From assembly GCA_903934745.1 (NCBI GenBank), contig CAIZOZ010000117.1, positions 1-10,514 of the forward strand: a DNA stretch of 10,514 bases, written 5' to 3'. A program made the position numbers and the translations under genes. This DNA is from an uncultured cyanobacterium. Its GTDB lineage: Bacteria > Cyanobacteriota > Cyanobacteriia > PCC-6307 > Cyanobiaceae. Below, one piece after another: positions 6,252 to 10,514 of the stretch. The notes under the pieces were generated by a model, which ran no database searches, was not told the origin of the DNA, and saw only the letters and a program-made list of their open reading frames with translations. How positions within the stretch are numbered: the stretch's first letter is position 1; every line of letters begins with the position of its first letter.

Positions 6252-7007
6252 TCAGCTGGCCCGCAGCACCCCGGGCTCCGCCTGGATCGGCACGATCTCC
6301 AGCGTGTCAACCGCGGCGCAACAGGCGAAATCGGCGTCGTGATCGCCCAGGCCCAGCAGCCGCTGGCCATGGCTGGCGGCCCGCAGGCAAGTTTCGGTGT
6401 CCAGCCGCCAGCGCTGCCAGAGGGCCAGGGCCGCCAGCATTTCGTCATTGCCGCAGCTCACGCCCACGTGGGGGGCCACGGCCAGCTCCATCGCCGCTGA
6501 GGCCACGGCACCGGCCGCCAGGCTGTCCTCCAGCGAGTAATCCCCCTCCCAGCCACTGCCGACGATCCAGACCCGTTCACAGCCCCGTTCCAGCAGCCGC
6601 CTGGCCACGGCCGTGCGATTGGGCAGGGCCGCCGTGACCAGCAGCGGCACCGCCCGCACCGCCGCCAGCGAGCGGGTGCCATTGGTGGTGCTCATGAAGA
6701 TGCGCTTGCCCCCCACCACCTCCGGGGTCACCGCCAGGGGGGAGTTGCCCAGGTCGTAGCCCGCCACCCGCTGGCCACCGCGTTCGCCGGCCCGCAGCCG
6801 TTGCTGGGCCGGCCAGGCGGCGGCGGCGGTCTCCAGCTCCGCCAGATCGGCGAAGGCCTGGATTGCCTCAGCGCCGTTCTGCAACGACCAGGCGATCGTG
6901 GTGGTGGCTCGCAACACATCGATCACCACTGCCGCGTCGGGGCCACCCTCCGCCGGACCCAGCACCGCAGGTACGGCCTCAGACGTATGGAAGTAGGAAA
7001 TCAGCAC
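6252..7007 (-). CDS. comB: ComB-family phosphatase (2-phosphosulfolactate phosphatase-like)
   Basis: A 251-residue cytosolic Mg2+-dependent phosphatase of the ComB family, whose characterised archaeal member converts 2-phospho-3-sulfolactate to sulfolactate in coenzyme M synthesis. Family blocks seen: ISYFHTSEAVP (3-13), VVIDVLRATTTIA (27-39), AGERGG (73-78), GYDLGNSP (83-90), MSTTNGTRSL (105-114), SGWEGDYSLEDSLAAGA (151-167) and the C-terminal DADFACCAAVDTLEIVP. The Asp/Glu residues in these blocks are candidates for metal binding. The start is GTG (7007-7005), because no ATG precedes the conserved SYFH segment. Cyanobacteria are not known to make coenzyme M, and no comA or comC is present here, so the true substrate is open. 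It heads the minus-strand cluster and diverges closely from ubiD. Confidence 0.88.
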   Translation of the reverse strand: MLISYFHTSEAVPAVLGPAEGGPDAAVVIDVLRATTTIAWSLQNGAEAIQAFADLAELETAAAAWPAQQRLRAGERGGQRVAGYDLGNSPLAVTPEVVGGKRIFMSTTNGTRSLAAVRAVPLLVTAALPNRTAVARRLLERGCERVWIVGSGWEGDYSLEDSLAAGAVASAAMELAVAPHVGVSCGNDEMLAALALWQRWRLDTETCLRAASHGQRLLGLGDHDADFACCAAVDTLEIVPIQAEPGVLRAS

Positions 7008-7066
7008 AGGCCGCGGCGCGATGAGAGGTGCGTCACAGTAAGCAGTCCCAGGCAGAAGAAGGCGCG
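7008..7066. promoter_or_regulatory. Very short divergent region between comB and ubiD
   Basis: Only 59 nt separate the two chosen GTG starts, and 20 nt if ubiD begins at 7028. That is too little for two independent promoters, so the promoters must overlap or at least one must lie inside the opposite gene's 5' end. I see no good -35/-10 pair on either strand. AAGAAGG at 7056-7062 is a plausible Shine-Dalgarno for the ubiD GTG at 7067. Confidence 0.4.
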
Positions 7067-8671
7067 GTGGCGACCAGCAGCACAGAGGCAGGCGGCCCGA
7101 TCGCCCCGACCCCAGCCAAGCCCGGTCGCCAGCGCGACCTGCGTGATTTTCTGCGGTTGCTGGAGCAACGCGGCCAGCTGCGTCGGATCACAGCGCCGGT
7201 GGACCCCGACCTGGAGCTGGCGGCGATCGCCGACCGGGTGCTGGGGCTCGGTGGGCCGGCCCTGCTGTTCGAAAACGTGATCGGCTCCTCGATGCCGGTG
7301 GCCGTGAACCTGCTGGGCACGGTGGAGCGGGTGGTGTGGAGCATGGGCATGGAGCGCCCCGAGGAGCTGGAGGGCCTGGGTGAACGGCTGGCCCTGCTGC
7401 AGCAGCCCCGCCCCCCCAAGGGCCTGGGCGAGCTGAAGACCTTTGCCGGCGTGCTCTGGGATCTGGTCAAAGCCCGGCCCGACCGCGATCTCACCCCCCC
7501 TTGCCACCAGGTGGTGCTCAAAGGGGAGCAGCTGAATCTCGACAACCTGCCCCTGCTGCGGCCCTGGCCGGGCGATGCGGGCGGCGTGATCACCCTGGGG
7601 CTGGTGATCACCAAGGATCCGGAAACCGGGGTGCCGAATGTGGGCGTCTACCGCCTGCAGAAACAGTCCGCCACGACGATGACCGTGCACTGGCTGAGTG
7701 TGCGCGGTGGGGCCCGCCATCTGCGCAAGGCGGCAGCCATGGGCAAGAAACTGGAGATCGCCATCGCCATCGGCGTTCATCCGCTAGTGATCATGGCGGC
7801 GGCGACGCCGATCCCGGTGCAGCTGAGTGAATGGCTGTTCGCCGGGCTCTATGCCGGCGAAGGGGTGCGGCTGGTGAAGTGCAAAACCCTGAACCTGGAG
7901 GTGCCCAGCCACAGCGAGATCGTGCTGGAGGGCACGATCACCCCTGGCGAGCAGCTGGCCGATGGCCCCTTCGGCGATCACATGGGCTTCTACGGCAACG
8001 CCGAGGAGTCGCCGTTGGTGCGCTTCCACTGCATCACCCACCGGCGCGATCCGGTGTTCCTCACCACCTTCAGCGGCCGTCCCCCCAAAGAGGAGGCGAT
8101 GCTCGCCATCGCCCTCAATCGGATCTACACGCCGATCCTGCGCCAGCAGATCCCGGAGATCGTTGATTTCTTCCTACCGATGGAGGCCCTCAGTTACAAG
8201 CTGGCGGTGATCGCCATCGACAAGGCCTATCCGGGCCAGGCCAAGCGGGCGGCGATGGCCTTCTGGAGTGCCCTGCCCCAGTTCACCTACACCAAGTTCG
8301 TGGTGGTGGTGGATAAGAGCATCAACATCCGCGATCCGCGCCAGGTGATCTGGGCGATCAGCGCCCAGGTGGATCCCCAGCGGGATCTGTTCGTGCTCGA
8401 GGACACCCCCTTTGATTCGCTCGATTTCGCCAGCGAGCGCCTGGGGCTGGGAGGCCGGCTGGCGATCGACGCCACCACCAAGATCGGCCCGGAGAAACGG
8501 CACGACTGGGGCGAACCGCTGAGCCGCCCCGCCGAGCTCGAGGCCCGGGTGGACGGACGCTGGGCCGAACTGGGCCTGGCCGATCTCGGCCAGGAGGAGC
8601 CCGATCCGGCCCTGTTCGGCTACACCCTCGAGGCCCTGCTGGCCCGGCTGGCGGCGACGGTGAGGGGCTGA
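7067..8671 (+). CDS. ubiD: UbiD-family prenylated-FMN decarboxylase
   Basis: Removes the carboxyl group from an aromatic acid using prenylated FMN supplied by UbiX. In cyanobacteria it is the likely decarboxylase acting on prenylated 4-hydroxybenzoate on the way to plastoquinone. The 534-residue length fits UbiD (about 500). Family blocks: DLRDFLRLLEQRGQLRRI (24-41), LPLLRPWPGDAG (161-172), PNVGVYRLQ (190-198) followed by MTVHWLSVRGGARH (205-218), AAATPIPVQLSEWLFAG (244-260), VLEGTI (286-291) and GPFGDHMGFY (300-309). The last two carry acidic residues and a glycine turn conserved around the cofactor. The start is uncertain: GTG at 7067 has AAGAAGG four bases upstream and leaves room for control signals; GTG at 7028 would add 13 residues. 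The first 20 residues are a non-conserved Ala/Pro/Ser leader. The rrf2 gene follows after 14 nt. Confidence 0.92.
   Translation: MATSSTEAGGPIAPTPAKPGRQRDLRDFLRLLEQRGQLRRITAPVDPDLELAAIADRVLGLGGPALLFENVIGSSMPVAVNLLGTVERVVWSMGMERPEELEGLGERLALLQQPRPPKGLGELKTFAGVLWDLVKARPDRDLTPPCHQVVLKGEQLNLDNLPLLRPWPGDAGGVITLGLVITKDPETGVPNVGVYRLQKQSATTMTVHWLSVRGGARHLRKAAAMGKKLEIAIAIGVHPLVIMAAATPIPVQLSEWLFAGLYAGEGVRLVKCKTLNLEVPSHSEIVLEGTITPGEQLADGPFGDHMGFYGNAEESPLVRFHCITHRRDPVFLTTFSGRPPKEEAMLAIALNRIYTPILRQQIPEIVDFFLPMEALSYKLAVIAIDKAYPGQAKRAAMAFWSALPQFTYTKFVVVVDKSINIRDPRQVIWAISAQVDPQRDLFVLEDTPFDSLDFASERLGLGGRLAIDATTKIGPEKRHDWGEPLSRPAELEARVDGRWAELGLADLGQEEPDPALFGYTLEALLARLAATVRG
7223..7230. repeat. HIP1 octamer (GCGATCGC), in ubiD
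   Basis: Exact octamer coding for part of the conserved N-terminal LAAIADRV segment of UbiD. Confidence 0.8.
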
Positions 8672-8685
8672 ACGGGGTTGGCCCG

Positions 8686-9204
8686 ATGCTCAGCCGCAGC
8701 GCCATCCACGCGATCCGGGCCCTGCTCGAGCTGGCCGAGGCACCGCAGCGCTGGCGTTCGGTGCCTGATCTGGCCGCAGCCCAGCAGCTGCCCGAGCCCC
8801 TGCTGGAACAGCTGATGCTGCGGCTGCGCCGCGCCGGCTTGCTGGAGGCCCGCCGCGGCCGCCAGGGTGGCTACCGCCTGGCCCGTCCCGCCGCGGCGAT
8901 TCCCCTGGCCGCGATCCTGGCGGCCATCGCCGCCAGTCGCCTCGGGCCGGGCGCCAACGCCGGCCATGGCCATCGGACTGCTGTCCCCGGAATCGCCGAG
9001 CAGGGATTGGCTGAGATGGCGCTGCCAGCGACGGCCAGTGGCGCCAGCCCCGAGGCGGCCGCCCAGGTGACGGCGGCCCTGGAGCGTCGCCTGCAGCAGG
9101 CCCTGGAACGGGAACTGGCCCGCTTCACCCTTGAAGAACTGCACCACGATCTGCGCAGTGCCCGGGCGGCCCTCAGCGACGATGGGGGCCTGTTGCTGGG
9201 CTGA
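8686..9204 (+). CDS. Rrf2-family winged-helix regulator lacking cluster-binding cysteines
   Basis: A 172-residue DNA-binding protein. The N-terminal winged helix runs from SRSAIHAIRALLELA (3-17), through VPDLAAAQQLPEPLLEQLMLRL (26-47, the helix-turn-helix), to the wing RRGRQGGYRLARP (56-68), a hallmark of Rrf2/IscR proteins. A later helix (about 123-158, ending FTLEELHHDL) corresponds to the dimerisation helix of the family. Between them, where IscR and NsrR carry the three Cys ligands of an Fe-S cluster, this protein has a Gly/Ala/Pro linker (about 85-122) containing GHGHRT. There is no Cys anywhere in the protein. It therefore cannot sense through a Cys-ligated cluster. It is 14 nt downstream of ubiD and probably co-transcribed with it. 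Its targets are unknown; control of its own operon is a natural guess. Confidence 0.85.
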   Translation: MLSRSAIHAIRALLELAEAPQRWRSVPDLAAAQQLPEPLLEQLMLRLRRAGLLEARRGRQGGYRLARPAAAIPLAAILAAIAASRLGPGANAGHGHRTAVPGIAEQGLAEMALPATASGASPEAAAQVTAALERRLQQALERELARFTLEELHHDLRSARAALSDDGGLLLG

Positions 9205-9250
9205 AAGCGCTCCCCGGCACAGTCCAGACCAGTCCTTCTAGGCTGACCCG

Positions 9251-9592
9251 ATGCCATCCGAGGACGCCCTTCCTGATCCCGCTGCCCTGCTGGAGCAGGT
9301 GCTCAATCCGCTGCTGGATGATTTCGCCGCCTCCTTCGAGCGGGGGCTGCTGTTGCTGCAGCACTGTCCGGAGCGGGTGTTGTCGCTTGCGGCCCAGCTG
9401 AGCCTTGAGGGCAGGCTGCTGGAGGCTCGCGCCGAACTGCGGGCGGCCCGGGCCCTACGGGCGGCCACGCCGGCCCCGATGGCGCTGGACATGGCCACGA
9501 TCACTCCCTGGCATGCGCTGCTGGTGGAGGTGTGGTCACTGTCGGCCAGTCTGCGGGCCGCTGGCATCAGCGTGACCGGACCGGCTCCATAG
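9251..9592 (+). CDS. Small cyanobacterial protein resembling DUF2605
   Basis: A 113-residue, mostly helical, soluble protein. From recall of the family it resembles DUF2605, a cyanobacteria-restricted domain without known function. Seen here: LLEQVLNPLLDDFAASFERGLLLLQHCPER (13-42), a helix rich in Ala/Arg/Leu (about 52-72), then MALDMATITPWHALLVEVWSLSASLR (77-102), whose PWHxLVxEVW core is the most family-like part. There is no signal peptide or transmembrane segment and one Cys (39). The ATG at 9251 follows TAGGCTGACCCG. It lies 46 nt after the rrf2 gene, and its TAG stop is 27 nt before aroA in the same reading frame. No function can be assigned; the family label needs a profile search. Confidence 0.75.
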   Translation: MPSEDALPDPAALLEQVLNPLLDDFAASFERGLLLLQHCPERVLSLAAQLSLEGRLLEARAELRAARALRAATPAPMALDMATITPWHALLVEVWSLSASLRAAGISVTGPAP

Positions 9593-9619
9593 GATCGGCT
9601 CCTCCCTGCCGCTGCCGGT

Positions 9620-10514
9620 GTGCCCAGCCCCGAGATTGCGCTTTCAGGCCCGCTGCCCAGTCCCGGCAGTGGTGCCGCCCTGCTGACATCGGAGCTGCGC
9701 TTGCCGGCGGGATCCAGCCTGCGGGGCAGCGTCAAGGTGCCGGGGGACAAGTCGATTTCGCACCGGGCCCTGCTGTTCGGCGCCATCGCTGAGGGCGAAA
9801 CCCGCATTGAGGGATTGCTGCCGGCGGAGGATCCGCTCAGCACCGCCGCCTGCCTGCGGGCCATGGGCGTGGAGGTGTCGGCGATCGCGATGGATCAACC
9901 CGTGCTGGTGCGCGGAGTGGGCCTTGATGGTTTCCAGGAGCCGGCCGACATCCTCGACTGCGGCAACTCCGGCACCACGATGCGGCTGATGCTGGGGTTG
10001 CTGGCGGGGCGCAGCGGCCGCCATTTCGTGCTCACGGGTGATACCTCGCTCCGGCGGCGACCGATGCGTCGGGTCGCCGGACCGTTGGCCGAGATGGGCG
10101 CCACGATCGCCGGTCGCCGTGGCGGTGAGCTGGCGCCGCTGGCGATTCAGGGCCGCGCCCTGCAGGGCGCCACGATCCGCACACCGGTGGCCTCCGCCCA
10201 GGTGAAGAGCGCCCTGCTGCTGGCGGCCCTCACCGCCGCCGGGCCCACCACGGTGATCGAACCGGCCCTCTCCCGCGACCACAGCGAGCGCATGCTGCGG
10301 GCCTTCGGCGCCGACCTGGAAGTCCACGGAGCCGGTGGCACCGAAGTCACGGTCAGGCCTGGCGCCAGCCTGCGTGGCCAGGCGGTGACCGTGCCGGGCG
10401 ACATCAGTTCAGCCGCCTTCTGGCTGGTGGCCGCGGCGATCACCCCTGGCGCCGATCTCACCGTGCAGAACGTGGGGCTCAATCCCAGCCGTACCGGCAT
10501 CCTCGAGGTGCTGG
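9620..10514 (+). CDS. aroA: 3-phosphoshikimate 1-carboxyvinyltransferase (EPSP synthase), class II-like, partial
   Basis: Transfers enolpyruvyl from PEP to shikimate-3-phosphate, the step before chorismate. The window holds 298 codons of about 440; the C-terminus lies off the right edge. GTG at 9620 is the first possible start after the in-frame TAG at 9590, giving an approximately 25-residue Ser/Pro/Gly leader before the fold begins at LRLPAGSSLRG. Class II hallmarks: GDKS (42-45), SAQVK (192-196) and RDHSE (219-223). The fourth motif, usually N-x-T-R, reads NPSR (288-291). DCGNSGTTMRLMLG (113-126) contains the Gly/Thr loop at the PEP/glyphosate site and keeps Gly at the position where resistant class II enzymes carry Ala. 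That position was judged by eye, without an alignment. LTGDTSLRRRPMRR (138-151) is also typical. It is the fourth gene of the plus-strand run. Confidence 0.94.
   Translation, partial: MPSPEIALSGPLPSPGSGAALLTSELRLPAGSSLRGSVKVPGDKSISHRALLFGAIAEGETRIEGLLPAEDPLSTAACLRAMGVEVSAIAMDQPVLVRGVGLDGFQEPADILDCGNSGTTMRLMLGLLAGRSGRHFVLTGDTSLRRRPMRRVAGPLAEMGATIAGRRGGELAPLAIQGRALQGATIRTPVASAQVKSALLLAALTAAGPTTVIEPALSRDHSERMLRAFGADLEVHGAGGTEVTVRPGASLRGQAVTVPGDISSAAFWLVAAAITPGADLTVQNVGLNPSRTGILEVL
9881..9888. repeat. HIP1 octamer (GCGATCGC), in aroA
   Basis: Exact octamer inside aroA, coding for the SAIA segment around residues 87-90. Confidence 0.8.

Noticed and set aside
7001..7780. Minus-strand 259-codon open frame opposite ubiD
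   Set aside because: His/Gln/Gly/Arg-rich shadow of conserved UbiD coding sequence, and it also runs across the comB-ubiD gap.
9239..9244. TAGGCT before the DUF2605-like gene (and TAGGAT at 9590) as -10 promoter boxes
   Set aside because: They match only the most conserved -10 positions, have no -35 partner at 17 nt, and lie inside a compact co-directional gene run. Not strong enough to list.

Overview
This window is a gene-dense, GC-rich stretch of chromosome from a cyanobacterium, most likely of the Synechococcus/Cyanobium group. The evidence is a solanesyl diphosphate synthase next to a glutamate racemase, an orphan ComB-type phosphatase beside a UbiD decarboxylase, a small protein resembling the cyanobacterial DUF2605 family, and five copies of the cyanobacterial octamer GCGATCGC (HIP1). 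HIP1 is sparse in open-ocean Synechococcus and Prochlorococcus, so a freshwater or euryhaline lineage is favoured; that is inference. I see no tRNA, rRNA, CRISPR array, insertion sequence or phage gene.

Layout. Minus strand, 1-1184: the N-terminal 60% of acetyl-CoA synthetase, running off the left edge. Plus strand, 1343-2344: a 103-residue protein of unknown function, then a HAD-family phosphatase. Minus strand, 7007 down to 2357: a probable five-gene operon, comB - nitrilase-family amidase - N-acetylmuramoyl-L-alanine amidase - murI - sds. Spacings are 72 nt, 8 nt, a 4-nt ATGA overlap and 24 nt. Plus strand, 7067 to the right edge, starting divergently from comB: ubiD, an Rrf2-type regulator, the DUF2605-like gene and the first two thirds of aroA. 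The longest stretch without a gene is 158 nt (1185-1342).

Two themes stand out. One is the cell wall: MurI makes D-glutamate and the secreted AMIN/Amidase_3 enzyme cuts peptidoglycan cross-links, and their genes overlap. The other is prenylquinone supply: AroA leads to chorismate, Sds makes the C45 tail of plastoquinone-9, and UbiD is the candidate ring decarboxylase of the 4-hydroxybenzoate-based route in cyanobacteria. No unprecedented system is evident. The best leads are an Rrf2 protein with no cysteine, an orphan ComB, a class II EPSP synthase with a deviating motif, and the compact control regions. Several large open frames opposite or overlapping the real genes are by-products of high GC at third codon positions and were discarded.
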